Below, piece after piece: positions 1 through 10,589 of a DNA stretch of 64,000 nt. Position numbers and translations under genes: made by a program. The first letter of the stretch is position 1, and every line of letters begins with the position of its first letter. The DNA comes from Burkholderia sp. BCC0506 (lineage in GTDB: Bacteria; Pseudomonadota; Gammaproteobacteria; Burkholderiales; Burkholderiaceae), in contig NZ_CADFEN010000008.1 in the NCBI RefSeq assembly GCF_902833145.1, positions 1 through 64,000 on the forward strand, given 5' to 3'. The notes beneath the pieces were generated by a model. That model was not told the DNA's origin. It did no database searches and saw only the letters and a list, made by a program, of their open reading frames with translations.

Positions 1-114
1 GTGTTCACGACGGTGCAGGATGTCGCGCAGACGGTGCTGTTCCTGTCGGCATTCCCGAGCGCCGCGCTCACCGGCCAGTCGGTGGTCGTCAGCCACGGCT
101 GGTTCATGCAATGA
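1..114 (+). CDS. bdhA: 3-hydroxybutyrate dehydrogenase, C-terminal fragment
   Basis: Frame 1 is open from the window edge to a TGA at 112-114 and gives the last 37 residues of a short-chain dehydrogenase. The stretch [30 protein letters not shown] is the usual C-terminal end of this fold, and the ending HGWFMQ is the form I associate with D-3-hydroxybutyrate dehydrogenases that interconvert acetoacetate and 3-hydroxybutyrate. The Rossmann domain and the Tyr-x-x-x-Lys site lie outside the window. The stop codon overlaps the ATG of the phospholipase gene (ATGA), so the two are probably co-transcribed and translationally coupled. Confidence 0.65.
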   Translation: MFTTVQDVAQTVLFLSAFPSAALTGQSVVVSHGWFMQ

Positions 115-1328
115 AGCCGCACGCCCGCACCGAAAAGCAGGCCGTCGATGCGGCGGACCTGCATCACGAAGCCGGCGCGCCGGCTGCTGCGCGGTCGCTG
201 CCGTACGAAACGGTCGCGCTCGTCCTGCAGGGCGGCGGCGCGCTCGGCGCGTATCAGGCCGGCGTGTTCGAAGGGCTGCACGAGGCGGGCATTCCGCTCG
301 ACTGGATCGCGGGCATCTCGATCGGCGCGCTCAACACCGCGCTGATCGCCGGCAATGCGCCCGAGCATCGTGTCGAGCGCCTGCGTGAATTCTGGGAAAC
401 GATCTGCCAGCCGGCGTTCTTTCCCGCGATTCCGGCCGCGTTCGAGTTCGCGCTGTTCAACAGCATCGACCAGGTCCGCACGTTCTTCACCGCGTCGCAG
501 GCAGCCAGCGCGATGATGCAGGGCCAGCAGGGCTTCTTCGTGCCGCGCTTTCCGCCGCCGCTGCCGGGCGTGGCCGATCACCCACAAAAGATCAGCTGGT
601 ACGACACGTCGGCACTGCGCACGACGCTGCTGAAGCTGTGCGATTTCGACCGGATCAATTCGGGCGAGACGCGCGTGTCGGTCGGCGCGGTCAACGTCGG
701 CACCGGCAACTTCGTGTACTTCGACAACTCGCGCATCCGTCTCGCGCCCGAGCATTTCATGGCGTCCGGTGCGTTGCCGCCCGCGTTCCCGCCCGTCGAG
801 ATCGACGGCGAGTATTACTGGGACGGCGGTGTCGTGTCGAACACGCCGCTGATGGAAGTGCTCCGCGCGCATCCGCGCCGCGACACGCTCGCGTTCCAGG
901 TCGATCTGTGGAGCGCGCGCGGGCCGCTGCCGCGCACGATGGCCGACGTCGCCGAGCGCACGAAGGACGTGCAGTATTCGAGCCGCACGCGTTTCGTCAC
1001 CGACACGCTGCAGCGCGAACAGCGCTACCGCAACGTGCTGCGCCACGTGCTCGAACAGGTGCCGGAAGAACAGCGCAAGAACGACCCGTGGTGCATCGAG
1101 GCCGAAGCGATGTCGAGCGGGAAGAAGTACAACATCCAGCACCTGATCTATCAGCAGAAAGCGTACGAGCATCACTACAAGGACTATCAGTTCGGTCTGT
1201 CGACGATGCGCGACCACTGGTCCGCGGGTCTCGACGACATCCGCAAGACGCTCGCGGTGAAGGACGGCCTCGCGCTGCCCGTCAACGACGCGGGCTTCGT
1301 CACGCACGACATTCACCGCCGCCGGTAA
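111..1328 (+). CDS. patatin-like phospholipase
   Basis: A 405-aa protein with the patatin fold. It shows the oxyanion-hole loop [11 protein letters not shown] (residues 41-51), the nucleophile elbow GISIG with Ser70, and the catalytic Asp in YWDGG (Asp238), so the Ser-Asp dyad is complete. A C-terminal region of about 110 residues beyond the patatin core (with the [11 protein letters not shown] segment) is characteristic of bacterial patatins found beside 3-hydroxybutyrate dehydrogenase and linked to polyhydroxybutyrate metabolism. There is no signal peptide, so it is probably cytoplasmic. It starts inside the stop codon of the upstream dehydrogenase gene. Lipid acyl hydrolase activity is inferred from the family; the substrate cannot be read from the sequence. 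Confidence 0.88.
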   Translation: MKPHARTEKQAVDAADLHHEAGAPAAARSLPYETVALVLQGGGALGAYQAGVFEGLHEAGIPLDWIAGISIGALNTALIAGNAPEHRVERLREFWETICQPAFFPAIPAAFEFALFNSIDQVRTFFTASQAASAMMQGQQGFFVPRFPPPLPGVADHPQKISWYDTSALRTTLLKLCDFDRINSGETRVSVGAVNVGTGNFVYFDNSRIRLAPEHFMASGALPPAFPPVEIDGEYYWDGGVVSNTPLMEVLRAHPRRDTLAFQVDLWSARGPLPRTMADVAERTKDVQYSSRTRFVTDTLQREQRYRNVLRHVLEQVPEEQRKNDPWCIEAEAMSSGKKYNIQHLIYQQKAYEHHYKDYQFGLSTMRDHWSAGLDDIRKTLAVKDGLALPVNDAGFVTHDIHRRR

Positions 1329-1388
1329 CGCCGTGTGCAACGGGCCGGTGCACTGCGTGCGCCGGTCCGTCCTCCTTTCCGATTCGTC

Positions 1389-1853
1389 ATGCCGATTTTC
1401 ATTGCGCTATTCGCGCTCATCGCCCTGGGATGGGGCGCCGTTCACTTGTTTCACGTCATCGCCGCGCAGTTCGGCCAGCCGGTCGCGATCGCGGCCGCCG
1501 TGCTGGCCGCCGCGATCCTGATCGCGCTGATCGCGTGGTGGATCCAGCGCCGTCGCGACATCGCACCGAACACGAAGGAAGCAGGCTGGACGCATATCGT
1601 GCATCGCGCGTGGGGCGAGTTGCGCGTGTCCGCGACGCAAGGGTTGCTGTGGCTGTCGCATGACGGTGCGGACGGCCGCTATACGCTGTCGCAGCTCGAC
1701 GGCTGCGAGGCCGCGCCGATCGACGGCCGCTGGCATCTCGTCGTGCGCGTGCGCGACGCCGTGCGCGGCGAGTGGAAGCTGCCGATGATGGACAAGCGCG
1801 ATGCGCAGCGCTGGGCGCGCGTGCTCATGCTGGCGAAGGACAACCGGCTCTGA
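1389..1853 (+). CDS. small inner-membrane protein of unknown function
   Basis: A 154-aa protein. The ATG at 1389 was chosen because it places a hydrophobic segment at the N terminus (MPIFIALFALIALGWGAVHL), followed by a second one around residues 32-52 ending in WWIQRRRD. Two membrane spans are thus followed by a soluble tail of about 100 residues that is rich in Trp and Arg. An in-frame extension to 1335 exists but would put charged residues ahead of the first span. I do not recognise a family. It lies 60 nt after the phospholipase gene on the same strand and may be the last gene of that operon. Confidence 0.6.
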   Translation: MPIFIALFALIALGWGAVHLFHVIAAQFGQPVAIAAAVLAAAILIALIAWWIQRRRDIAPNTKEAGWTHIVHRAWGELRVSATQGLLWLSHDGADGRYTLSQLDGCEAAPIDGRWHLVVRVRDAVRGEWKLPMMDKRDAQRWARVLMLAKDNRL

Positions 1854-1878
1854 ACGCGCGTTCGGGCCGCTTGGCCCG

Positions 1879-2763
1879 CTATCGCGCGCCGAGCGCCTGC
1901 AGCGCATCGAGCACGTGCTGCGTCGCCCGTTCGACCGGGCCGGCCCGATGGGCAATCCCGAGCTCGCGCCACAACGCCGGGCGTAGCGGCCGCATTACGA
2001 TGCGCGCATCCGGCAACGGGGCGCCCGCCTCGTGCGGCAGCAGCGTCGCGCCGTACCCGGCGGCGACCAGGCTCTTGATCGCATCGTTGTAGTTGAGTTC
2101 GATCCGCGGCTCGGGCCGGTGGCCGCCGAGCGCGAACCATTCGGTCGTGAGCCGCGACAGCCGCGTCGTCGCATCGTTGAGAATCAGCGGCCGCGCGGCC
2201 AGATACGCCGGCGTCACGCGGGCCGGAAGCGGCCAGTCCGCGGGCAGGAAAGCCATCACCGGGTCTCGACGCCACGGCCGGATCGACAGCCCCGCGACCG
2301 GCGCTTGCGGCAGCGCCACCAGCCCGACGTCGAGCGTGCCTTGCGCAATGCGCGCCAGCGTGTCCTGCGACGTGAGCACCGCGATCTGCACGTCGATATC
2401 CGGATGCTGCACGCGCAATCCGGCCACCGCCTGCGGCAGCAGATGCGCGATCGCGCCGGTCGATGCGCCGAGGCGTACGCGCCCGGTCAACCCCTGCACC
2501 TGGCGCTGCACGTCGTCCAGCGTCGATTCGACCTCCGCCAGCAGACGCCGCGCCCGCTCCACCAGCACTTCGCCAATCGCCGACGGGCGCACGTTGCCGC
2601 GCGTGCGCGACAGCAGCGGCGCGCCGACGCGGCTTTCCAGCTCGGCGACATGCAGACTGACGGTCGGCGGCGCAAGATGAAGCCATTGCGCCGCCGCCAC
2701 GAAGGATCCCTGGTCCGCGATCGCGACCAGCGTACGCAGGCGGTCCAGACTGATCTCGCGCAT
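1879..2763 (-). CDS. LysR-family transcriptional regulator
   Basis: A 294-aa LysR-type regulator. The N-terminal winged helix-turn-helix spans roughly residues 4-63 ([21 protein letters not shown], then [20 protein letters not shown]) and is followed by the usual linker helix and a periplasmic-binding-like effector domain. The ATG at 2763 is preceded by GAGAGG at good spacing; a GTG one codon upstream is the alternative. The gene is divergent from argC, and an inverted repeat lies between them, so it may control argC, itself, or both. The effector is not predictable. Confidence 0.85.
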   Translation of the reverse strand: MREISLDRLRTLVAIADQGSFVAAAQWLHLAPPTVSLHVAELESRVGAPLLSRTRGNVRPSAIGEVLVERARRLLAEVESTLDDVQRQVQGLTGRVRLGASTGAIAHLLPQAVAGLRVQHPDIDVQIAVLTSQDTLARIAQGTLDVGLVALPQAPVAGLSIRPWRRDPVMAFLPADWPLPARVTPAYLAARPLILNDATTRLSRLTTEWFALGGHRPEPRIELNYNDAIKSLVAAGYGATLLPHEAGAPLPDARIVMRPLRPALWRELGIAHRAGPVERATQHVLDALQALGAR

Positions 2764-2787
2764 CACGCACCTCTCGTTCAGGAAAGC

Positions 2788-2811
2788 TGAATCGGACGAT
2801 CAGCAAATTCA
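2788..2811. promoter_or_regulatory. inverted repeat in LysR/argC divergent promoter
   Basis: TGAAT (2788-2792) and ATTCA (2807-2811) form a 5-bp inverted repeat with a 14-bp spacer in the 119-bp gap between the divergent LysR gene and argC. Its position and dyad form suit a LysR binding site. The short arms make this weak evidence. Confidence 0.3.
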
Positions 2812-2882
2812 ACTTTTCCTATTCTAGGCGTTCGGTGGACGATACGGCTTCCCGACAACCGAACGCGACGCACACGACCACC

Positions 2883-3824
2883 ATGAGCTTCCCCACTGTC
2901 TTCATCGACGGCGACCAGGGCACGACCGGGTTGCAGATTCACGCGCGTCTGCGCGACCGCACCGACGTGCAGCTCCTCACGCTGCCCGCCGCCGAACGCA
3001 AGGACGCGGCACGGCGCGCCGACGCACTCAATGCATGCGATATCGCCATCCTGTGCCTGCCCGACGCGGCCGCGCGCGAAGCTGTCGGCTTCATCCGGAA
3101 TCCGGCGGTGCGTGTGATCGACGCGAGTTCGGCCCATCGCACGCAGCCCGACTGGGTCTACGGCTTTCCCGAGATGGCCGACGGACACGCGCACAACATT
3201 GCGCATGCGTCGCGCGTGACCAATCCGGGCTGCTATCCGACGGGCGCGATCGGCCTGCTTCGCCCGTTGCTGCAGGCCGGGCTGCTGCCGCGCGACTACC
3301 CGGTGAGCATCCACGCGGTGTCCGGTTATTCGGGCGGTGGAAAGGCAGCCGTCGACGCATTCGAATCGGGCGATGCCGCCGCGCGCGCATTGCCGCTGCA
3401 GATCTACGGCCTCGCGCTCGAGCACAAGCACGTGCCCGAGATCCGGCAGCATGCGGGGCTCGCGCACCGTCCGTTCTTCGTGCCGGCCTACGGTGCCTAT
3501 CGGCAAGGCATCGTGCTCACCATCCCGATCGAGCTGCGCCTGCTTCCGGCCGGCGTGACGGGCGAGCGGCTGCATGCGTGTCTCGCGCATCACTACGCGG
3601 ACGCGCGCCACGTCGACGTGATGTCGCTCGCGGACGCACGCGCGGCAACGCAGCTCGATCCGCAAGCGCTGAACGGTACCAACGACCTGCGGCTCGGCGT
3701 GTTCGTCAACGAAGATCGCGGCCAGGTGCTGCTGTCCGCCGTGTTCGACAATCTCGGTAAAGGCGCATCCGGCGCCGCCGTGCAGAATCTCGACTTGATG
3801 CTCGGCGCGTCGAGCGCGGCATGA
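2883..3824 (+). CDS. argC: N-acetyl-gamma-glutamyl-phosphate reductase, short type
   Basis: A 313-aa protein of the short (type 2) AGPR family, which reduces N-acetylglutamyl phosphate to the semialdehyde in arginine synthesis. The nucleotide-binding N terminus reads [14 protein letters not shown], the variant of the Gly-rich loop used by this subtype. The active-site Cys117 lies in NPGCYPTG, and a His-containing segment follows in SGYSGGGKA. Translation from the ATG at 2883 gives the family N terminus; a GTG at 2835 would add 16 unconserved residues. No other arginine genes are nearby, so this is probably a second, stand-alone argC copy under the divergent LysR gene. Confidence 0.87.
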   Translation: MSFPTVFIDGDQGTTGLQIHARLRDRTDVQLLTLPAAERKDAARRADALNACDIAILCLPDAAAREAVGFIRNPAVRVIDASSAHRTQPDWVYGFPEMADGHAHNIAHASRVTNPGCYPTGAIGLLRPLLQAGLLPRDYPVSIHAVSGYSGGGKAAVDAFESGDAAARALPLQIYGLALEHKHVPEIRQHAGLAHRPFFVPAYGAYRQGIVLTIPIELRLLPAGVTGERLHACLAHHYADARHVDVMSLADARAATQLDPQALNGTNDLRLGVFVNEDRGQVLLSAVFDNLGKGASGAAVQNLDLMLGASSAA

Positions 3825-3862
3825 CGCTCCCGCGGGCACCGTCGACGGTGCCCGCGCACACC

Positions 3863-3881
3863 TCCCGTAAAAGCTCACCTT
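3863..3881 (-). repeat. isolated Rep iteron copy (outlier 1)
   Basis: TCCCGTAAAAGCTCACCTT is the reverse complement of the origin iteron (consensus GGTGAG-N2-TTTTCGGGA) and closely matches the copy at 14556. It lies between the convergent 3' ends of argC and the following LysR gene, about 10.7 kb from the main array. Confidence 0.6.
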
Positions 3882-3890
3882 TAGCCGGTT

Positions 3891-4814
3891 TCAGCCCGTA
3901 TCGTCACCGGCCGCGGCGTTCAGGCCGGCGAGCGTCTCCACCAGAAAATCCACACATACGCGCACCTTCGCCGACGCCGCGACGCGTTCCGGATACACGG
4001 CCCAGATGTTCGCGGGCTGGATCGCGTCCGGCAGCACGCGGCACAACGCGCCGCGCTCGATCAGCGGCCCGGCTTCCCAGATCGAGCGCAGCACGATCCC
4101 GCGTCCGGCCAGCGCCCATTGCACGGCCACCTCGCCGTGGTTCGTCGACAGCGCGCCGCCGACCTTCACCGTGACCGTTTCGCCGCGCACGTTCAGCCGC
4201 CATACGCCGAACGGATGATCGCGCTCCTTGATCGCGAGACAGTCGTGTGAGGCCAGATCCGCGAGCGAGCGCGGCGTGCCGCGGCGCGCGAGATAGTCGG
4301 GCGACGCGCACAGCACACGATGGTTCGCGGCGAGGCGGCGTGCGATCAGGTGATCGGCGATCTCGTCGCCGATGCGCACGTCGAGGTCGTAGCCTTCGCC
4401 GGCCACGTCGACGAGCCGGTCGAACAGATCGAGCCGCACGTTCAGCTGCGGATAGCGCGCGCTGAAGTCGAGCAGCGCCGGCGCGATGACGTGCCGGCCG
4501 AAGCCGAAGCTGCTCGACATGCGCAGCGTGCCGCGCGGCACCGTGCGCGTGGTCGACACGTCCTCGACGAGATGATCGACGTCGTCGAGAATCTTCTCGG
4601 CGCGCGCGAGCACGCGTTCGCCGGCCTCGGTGACCGTCATGCGGCGGGTCGAGCGATGCAGCAGGCGCGTACCGAGCTGCGCTTCCAGCATCGCGATGCG
4701 CTTGCTGACATACGCGGGCGACACCGCAAGCTGCTCGGCGGCCGCGCTGAAGCTCGCGAGGCGGACGACCAGGCTGAACACGCGCAGGTCGTCGAGGTTC
4801 GGCGATTTGTTCAC
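3891..4814 (-). CDS. LysR-family regulator, DmlR-like
   Basis: A 307-aa LysR-type regulator. The HTH covers about residues 5-62 (NLDDLRVFSLVVRLASFSAAAEQLAVSPAYVSKRI), followed by an effector domain with the typical VRIG and SPDYLARRGTP segments. I chose the GTG at 4814 because it places the HTH at the normal distance from the N terminus; the longer open frame to 4931 would run across the dmlA promoter. It is divergent from a D-malate/tartrate dehydrogenase gene and belongs to the group that includes DmlR, the activator of dmlA in E. coli, so that gene is the likely target. Confidence 0.82.
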   Translation of the reverse strand: MNKSPNLDDLRVFSLVVRLASFSAAAEQLAVSPAYVSKRIAMLEAQLGTRLLHRSTRRMTVTEAGERVLARAEKILDDVDHLVEDVSTTRTVPRGTLRMSSSFGFGRHVIAPALLDFSARYPQLNVRLDLFDRLVDVAGEGYDLDVRIGDEIADHLIARRLAANHRVLCASPDYLARRGTPRSLADLASHDCLAIKERDHPFGVWRLNVRGETVTVKVGGALSTNHGEVAVQWALAGRGIVLRSIWEAGPLIERGALCRVLPDAIQPANIWAVYPERVAASAKVRVCVDFLVETLAGLNAAAGDDTG

Positions 4815-4829
4815 GATTCGTGGAAAGTC

Positions 4830-4854
4830 GATTAACTTTTGCGTGATTTTAATC
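4830..4854. promoter_or_regulatory. probable LysR operator upstream of dmlA
   Basis: GATTAA (4830-4835) and TTAATC (4849-4854) form a perfect 6-bp inverted repeat with a 13-bp spacer. Within it lies an ATTAA-N15-TTAAT core, close to the A/T-flanked dyad that LysR proteins bind. It sits in the 115-bp divergent promoter, 76-100 nt before the dmlA ATG, in an AT-rich patch unlike its surroundings. Confidence 0.5.
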
Positions 4855-4929
4855 CGGATGGAAATAAATAGAATGACGTGACGGGCCGCTGCCTTCCCGG
4901 CAACCGGCCGACCAGCCAAGGAGATTTGC

Positions 4930-6015
4930 ATGACCGACAGGACTTACAGGATTGCCGTGATCCCCGGCGACGGCATCGGCCGCGAAGTGATGCCCGAGGG
5001 CCTGCGCGTGCTCGCCGCCGTGACCGCGCGCTTCGGCGTGCGCTTCGACTTCGTCGAGATCGACTGGGCGAGCTGCGACTACTACGCGCAGCACGGCAAG
5101 ATGATGCCGGACGACTGGAAGGCGCAACTGTCGGGCGTGGACGCGATCCTGTTCGGCGCGGTCGGCTGGCCGGCGACGGTGCCCGATCACATTTCGCTGT
5201 GGGGCTCGCTGCTGAAATTCCGCCGCGAATTCGACCAGTACATCAACCTGCGGCCCGCACGCCTGTTCGACGGCGTGCCGTCGCCGCTCGCCGGCCGCCG
5301 CGCGGGCGACATCGATTTCATGATCGTGCGCGAGAACACCGAGGGCGAATATTCGTCGGTCGGCGGCACGATGTTTGAAGGCACCGAGCGCGAAGTCGTG
5401 ATGCAGCAGGCGATCTTCACGCGGCACGGCACCGAGCGCGTGCTGAAATTCGCGTTCGAGCTCGCGCAGCGGCGCGCGAAGCGCGTCACCGTCGCGACCA
5501 AAAGCAACGGCATCGCGATCAGCATGCCGTGGTGGGATGCACGCGCGGCCGAAATGGCCGAACGCTATCCGGAGATCGCGGTCGACAAGCAGCACATCGA
5601 CATCCTGTGCGCGCGCTTCGTGCTGCAGCCGGACCGCTTCGACGTCGTCGTCGCGTCGAACCTGTTCGGCGACATCCTGTCGGATCTCGGGCCAGCCTGT
5701 ACGGGCACGATCGGCATCGCGCCGTCGGCGAACCTGAACCCCGACCGCACGTTCCCGTCGCTGTTCGAACCCGTGCATGGTTCGGCGCCCGATATCGCGG
5801 GGCAATACATCGCGAATCCGGTCGCGATGATCTGGTCGGCGGCGATGATGCTCGACTTCCTCGGCAACGGCACGGGCTGCGAACGCGACGCGCACGATGC
5901 GATCGTCGCCGCGATCGAGGACGTGCTGCGCACGGGGCCGCGTACGCGCGATCTCGGCGGCCACGCCGGCACGCAGGAAGTGGGCGAGGCGATCGCCGCG
6001 CGGATTGCAGGCTGA
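4930..6015 (+). CDS. dmlA: D-malate/tartrate dehydrogenase (isocitrate/isopropylmalate dehydrogenase family)
   Basis: A 361-aa beta-decarboxylating dehydrogenase. It has IAVIPGDGIGREVMPEG at the N terminus, VRENTEGEYSSVGG in the middle, and the C-terminal nucleotide loop FEPVHGSAPDIAG with the Asp-Ile-Ala sequence of NAD-dependent members. The DWASCDYY and LKFRREFDQYINLRPARLF segments mark the tartrate dehydrogenase/decarboxylase (TtuC) and D-malate dehydrogenase (DmlA) subgroup rather than LeuB. Expected reaction: oxidative decarboxylation of D-malate to pyruvate, often with activity on tartrate. AGGAG precedes the ATG at 4930. The divergent LysR gene and the dyad at 4830 suggest substrate-induced expression. 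Confidence 0.85.
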   Translation: MTDRTYRIAVIPGDGIGREVMPEGLRVLAAVTARFGVRFDFVEIDWASCDYYAQHGKMMPDDWKAQLSGVDAILFGAVGWPATVPDHISLWGSLLKFRREFDQYINLRPARLFDGVPSPLAGRRAGDIDFMIVRENTEGEYSSVGGTMFEGTEREVVMQQAIFTRHGTERVLKFAFELAQRRAKRVTVATKSNGIAISMPWWDARAAEMAERYPEIAVDKQHIDILCARFVLQPDRFDVVVASNLFGDILSDLGPACTGTIGIAPSANLNPDRTFPSLFEPVHGSAPDIAGQYIANPVAMIWSAAMMLDFLGNGTGCERDAHDAIVAAIEDVLRTGPRTRDLGGHAGTQEVGEAIAARIAG

Positions 6016-6386
6016 GCGTTGACAGTCGTGCCCGGCGCGCGCGCCGGGCCGCGCGTCGTGAGTCGGCGGTGAGCGGCACGCGATGCGGTTGCGCACTCGT
6101 GCAGGCTCGAGCGATGCATTGGCGGTGAAGTCGAGCGGTGAGCAACGACACATCGCCACGCGCACTGTTCGCGAGGTTTTCGTAGAACGCGAAATCGATG
6201 CGATCGGTGAGTGGCACGTCACGCTCGCACACACCGAAGATCAATGCACGGTCGCTTCGACGCAATCGGTGAGATGCATTACGCGGCGAAACACACCGCT
6301 GCATGTCCAGAGATGCGCTGCTCCACCGGACGCCATGCCGCGTCGAACCGTTCGCAGCACACAGTTCGACGCGACATTTCACCTGG

Positions 6387-6405
6387 TCCCGAAAAATCTC
6401 ACCTT
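6387..6405 (-). repeat. isolated Rep iteron copy (outlier 2)
   Basis: TCCCGAAAAATCTCACCTT is the reverse complement of AAGGTGAGATTTTTCGGGA, a match to the iteron consensus at every defined position. It is 30 bp from a second, weaker copy in the same orientation, in an intergenic region about 8 kb from the main array. Confidence 0.75.
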
Positions 6406-6416
6406 CAGCGAACGGC

Positions 6417-6435
6417 TCCCGAATTTCCTCACCGT
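6417..6435 (-). repeat. isolated Rep iteron copy (outlier 3)
   Basis: TCCCGAATTTCCTCACCGT keeps both conserved ends of the iteron (TCCCGA and CTCACC) with a changed T-run. It is paired with the copy at 6387 and has the same orientation. Confidence 0.5.
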
Positions 6436-6479
6436 TGCATCCCGACGATGCGTTCGCCGGTCCGTTGAACGCTCGCGCA

Positions 6480-6959
6480 TTACAGCCCGAGGTCGGACAG
6501 CCCCGGATGATCGTCCGGACGGCGCCCGAGCGGCCAGTGATAAAGACGGTCCGCCTCGCGAATCGGCAGATCGTTGATGCTCGCGTGACGATGCGCCATC
6601 AGGCCGTTTTCGTCGAACTCCCAGTTCTCGTTGCCGTACGAACGGAACCAGTTGCCCGCATCGTCATGCCACTCGTACGCAAAGCGCACCGCGATGCGAT
6701 TGCCGCCGAACGCCCACAGCTCCTTGATCAGCCGGTAGTTGAGTTCGCGCGTCCACTTCCGCTGCAGCAGGCCGACGATCTCGTCGCGGCCCGTCACGAA
6801 TTCCGCGCGATTGCGCCAGCGGCTTTGCGGCGTATAGGCGAGCGACACACGCTGCGGGTCGCGCGTGTTCCACGCGTCCTCGGCGGCGCGCACTTTCTGG
6901 CGCGCGGTGTCGAGCGTGAAGGGCGGCACGGGCGGACGAACTTCGGGGGAAGCGGACAT
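6480..6959 (-). CDS. DUF1348 / NTF2-like protein
   Basis: A 159-aa protein of the DUF1348 group within the NTF2-like (SnoaL) fold. Characteristic segments are [57 protein letters not shown] and [14 protein letters not shown]. The ATG at 6959 has AGGAG 6 nt upstream. There is no signal peptide. The TetR gene starts 64 nt beyond this gene's upstream side and points the same way (tetR ends at 7024), so the two may form one operon. The function of the family is not established. Confidence 0.85.
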   Translation of the reverse strand: MSASPEVRPPVPPFTLDTARQKVRAAEDAWNTRDPQRVSLAYTPQSRWRNRAEFVTGRDEIVGLLQRKWTRELNYRLIKELWAFGGNRIAVRFAYEWHDDAGNWFRSYGNENWEFDENGLMAHRHASINDLPIREADRLYHWPLGRRPDDHPGLSDLGL

Positions 6960-7023
6960 GGGTTGCTCCTGTTCAGGGTTCTGGCCGCGAACGCACGCGG
7001 CCGGTTCGGTTTCGCTGCGTCGG

Positions 7024-7629
7024 CTACCGCGATACGGTATCGAGCAGCAGTTCAGCCGTCGCGCGCGCATCGCGCGCGGCGTTTGCATCGCCGCTGACGA
7101 GCGCCACGCCGATCGCGCCGTCGATCAACACGAGCCACTGGCGCGCGATGCGTGCAAGCCCGCGGCGCTCGATGCCCGTTTCGTCGGCATGGGCGTCGAA
7201 GCGCTCGCGCACGAAAGCCAGCAGGCGTGCCTTGTGCATGCGGGCGACGACGCGCACGGGATCGTCGGCGTCGGGTATCTCGCCCGACGCATTCAGGAAC
7301 GCGCAGCCGTGAAAGTCGGGCTGCCCGAACCAGTCGCGCAGCACGTCGAACATGCCGAGCAGGTGCGCACGCGGTGACTTGCCGCGCGCCAGCGTGCCGT
7401 CGACGAACCAGCGCATCCAGCGCGCGTCGCGCCGTTCGAGCGCGGCGACCACCAGCGCTTCTTTCGATTCGAAATGCGAATAAAAGCTCTTGCGCGCCGC
7501 GCCGGATCGCTTGACGATCGCATCGACGCCGGTCGCATGTATACCGCCCGAATAGATCAGCGCTTCGGCGGCGTCGAGCAGCCGGTCGCGAACGCCCGGT
7601 TCGCCGGAGGAGTCGAGAGGTGTGTTCAT
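7024..7629 (-). CDS. TetR-family transcriptional regulator
   Basis: A 201-aa TetR-type repressor. The N-terminal HTH (residues about 12-60) reads [46 protein letters not shown], with the recognition helix and the YxHFxSKExL signature. The C-terminal domain ([25 protein letters not shown]) resembles TetR_C regulators of small detoxification genes. A 12-bp palindrome lies 13 nt before the start, suggesting autoregulation. The DUF1348 gene follows on the same strand and is the most likely co-regulated partner. Confidence 0.88.
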   Translation of the reverse strand: MNTPLDSSGEPGVRDRLLDAAEALIYSGGIHATGVDAIVKRSGAARKSFYSHFESKEALVVAALERRDARWMRWFVDGTLARGKSPRAHLLGMFDVLRDWFGQPDFHGCAFLNASGEIPDADDPVRVVARMHKARLLAFVRERFDAHADETGIERRGLARIARQWLVLIDGAIGVALVSGDANAARDARATAELLLDTVSR

Positions 7630-7641
7630 GGGTTTACGGTA

Positions 7642-7653
7642 GAACGATCGTTC
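7642..7653. promoter_or_regulatory. probable TetR operator
   Basis: GAACGATCGTTC is a perfect 12-bp palindrome directly upstream of the tetR ATG, extended imperfectly by ACGGTA on one side and CACCGT on the other. Its placement over the expected promoter suits binding by the TetR product. Confidence 0.6.
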
Positions 7654-8133
7654 TCCACCGTCAATACCCGGATGAAAAGGCCCTGCCGGCGGGAAGGCTG
7701 AATCGTGCCCGACGCGCGGCGTCGTCCTGCCGAGCCTTCAGCTCGATTCGCGCGGATTGAATGGTGAACGGGTCAAGTAACGGGATGCGCACCGATCCAG
7801 GCCGGTCGATGTCGATTGCATCGCATATCAGTGAGTCGCACGCCGCGTTGCGGCTCACGGTTGATGATCCGGTTCGGCGCGATCTCGCATACGGTGGCGT
7901 GCGAGCGCTCGCCCGCCGGGCGAAGCAGGGAAGTGCGTGGAAGAGGCGAAACGGGCGCCAACCGGCGCGACGGAGAGAAGCGAAGCGGCTGCCGACAGGT
8001 GAAGTGAACGTGCATTTGCAGGTCACCGATGCGGGATCGTGTGGCGACTCGGCGCCCCGACACAGCTCCCGAATAATCTCACCTCAAGCACTGCATCGCG
8101 CGTTCTCCCACGCGCGACGGTGCGCGCGCAAAC
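7654..8133. other. gene-free stretch between tetR and tdh
   Basis: About 480 bp with no ORF that looks like a real gene. Possible frames on both strands are Arg-rich shadows. It contains one isolated iteron copy (8067-8085) and ends at the tdh terminator hairpin. Confidence 0.5.
8067..8085 (-). repeat. isolated Rep iteron copy (outlier 4)
   Basis: TCCCGAATAATCTCACCTC matches the reverse complement of the iteron, with both conserved ends intact and one substitution in the A/T run. It stands alone in an intergenic region about 6.5 kb left of the main array. Confidence 0.65.
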
Positions 8134-8172
8134 GAAAACGGGGCAGGCGGCGAACGTGCCGCGCTGCCCCGT
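8134..8172 (-). terminator. terminator of kbl-tdh
   Basis: On the minus strand ACGGGGCAG pairs with CTGCCCCGT, with an inner GCGGC/GCCGC pairing, and the hairpin is followed by TTTTCGTTT. It lies just past the tdh stop codon. Confidence 0.7.
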
Positions 8173-8189
8173 CTCGACATGCGCTCGAC

Positions 8190-9218
8190 TCAGACCGTCC
8201 AATCGAGAATCACCTTGCCGCTTTCGCCGGACAGCATCGCGGCGAACCCTTTCTCGTAATCGTCGGCCGCGAAGCGATGCGTGATGATCGGCGACAGGTC
8301 GAGGCCGCTCTGCAACATCGCGACCATCTTGTACCAGGTCTCGAACATCTCGCGGCCGTAGATGCCCTTGATCTCGAGCCCCTTGAAGATCACCTGGTTC
8401 CAGTCGATCGCCGTCTGCGCGGGCGGGATGCCGAGCAGCGCGACCTTGCCGCCGTGATTCATCGCCTCGAGCAGGCTCGTGAACGCACTCGGCACGCCGG
8501 ACATCTCGAGACCGACGTCGAAGCCTTCGGTCATGTGCAGGTCGGCCATCACGTCGCGCAGCGACTCGCGTGCGACGTTGACCGCGCGCGTCGCACCCAT
8601 CTTGCGTGCGAGTTCCAGCCGATAGTCGTTGATGTCGGTGATGACGACGTTGCGCGCGCCGACGTGCTTCGCGATCGCGACGGCCATGATGCCGATCGGG
8701 CCGGCGCCAGTGATCAGCACGTCTTCGCCGACGAGGTTGAACGACAGTGCGGTGTGCGTCGCGTTGCCGAACGGATCGAAGATCGACGCGAGATCGTCGG
8801 AAATCTCCGGCGGAATCTTGAACGCGTTGAACGCCGGAATCGCGAGGTATTCGGCGAACGCGCCTTCGCGGTTCACGCCGACGCCCACCGTGTTGCGGCA
8901 CAGATGCCGGCGCCCGGCGCGACAGTTGCGGCAGAAACCGCACGTGATGTGGCCTTCGCCGGACACGCGATCGCCGATCGCGAAGCCGCGCACTTCCTGC
9001 CCCATCTCGACGATCTCGCCGACGTATTCGTGGCCGACGTGCATCGGCACCGGAATCGTCTTCTGCGCCCAGTCGTCCCACTTCCAGATATGGATGTCGG
9101 TGCCGCAGATCGCCGTGCGGCGGATCTTGATCAGCACGTCGTTGTGGCCGACTTCGGGACGCTTCACGCGCGTGAGCGTGAGGCCGGGGCCGCGTTCGAG
9201 CTTTGCCAGTGCTTTCAT
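8190..9218 (-). CDS. tdh: L-threonine 3-dehydrogenase
   Basis: A 342-aa zinc medium-chain dehydrogenase that oxidises L-threonine to 2-amino-3-ketobutyrate. The catalytic zinc site is in [17 protein letters not shown], the GHEYVGEI motif follows, and the structural zinc site is the four-cysteine loop [15 protein letters not shown]. The NAD-binding segment is [28 protein letters not shown]. Length and motifs match E. coli Tdh closely. GGAGG precedes the ATG at 9218, only 13 nt after kbl ends, so the genes form an operon in which Kbl uses the unstable Tdh product. Confidence 0.96.
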   Translation of the reverse strand: MKALAKLERGPGLTLTRVKRPEVGHNDVLIKIRRTAICGTDIHIWKWDDWAQKTIPVPMHVGHEYVGEIVEMGQEVRGFAIGDRVSGEGHITCGFCRNCRAGRRHLCRNTVGVGVNREGAFAEYLAIPAFNAFKIPPEISDDLASIFDPFGNATHTALSFNLVGEDVLITGAGPIGIMAVAIAKHVGARNVVITDINDYRLELARKMGATRAVNVARESLRDVMADLHMTEGFDVGLEMSGVPSAFTSLLEAMNHGGKVALLGIPPAQTAIDWNQVIFKGLEIKGIYGREMFETWYKMVAMLQSGLDLSPIITHRFAADDYEKGFAAMLSGESGKVILDWTV

Positions 9219-9231
9219 GGTCGCGCCTCCG

Positions 9232-10431
<1,200 letters not shown>

Positions 10432-10536
10432 CGCAAAGCTCCTGACAGGGATTCGCATTCCGCAGCGCACCGCTCGTGGCGGCGCAACGGCCTGCTACTG
10501 TTATAGTCGGTCGTTCGGTTGACCGCATTTATCCGA

Positions 10537-10560
10537 TATTCCGAACTAGAATTCGAAATA
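10537..10560. promoter_or_regulatory. probable operator between kbl and the XRE-cupin regulator
   Basis: Half sites TATTCCGAA and TTCGAAATA form an inverted repeat with one mismatch and a 6-bp centre, in an AT-rich patch of the divergent promoter, 30-53 nt before the regulator's ATG. A further CCGAAC copy follows at 10561. The XRE-cupin protein is the likely ligand. Confidence 0.5.
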
Positions 10561-10589
10561 CCGAACAACTCTAAGCGAACGGAATCCAA

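Larger units (their letters stand above)
6016..6479. other. 464-bp intergenic region with two inverted iteron copies
   Basis: This gap lies between the convergent 3' ends of dmlA and the DUF1348 gene. No open frame has credible coding character. Apart from the two iteron-like sequences at 6387 and 6417 I see no clear terminator or promoter. The segment 6080-6300 is less GC-rich and repeats short motifs such as CGATGC and GCGAAATCGAT without forming an obvious array. Confidence 0.5.

Noticed and set aside
6083-6577. Plus-strand ORF of 164 codons between dmlA and the DUF1348 gene
   Set aside because: No ribosome site, runs antisense into the DUF1348 3' end, no recognisable sequence, and crosses the two iteron copies.
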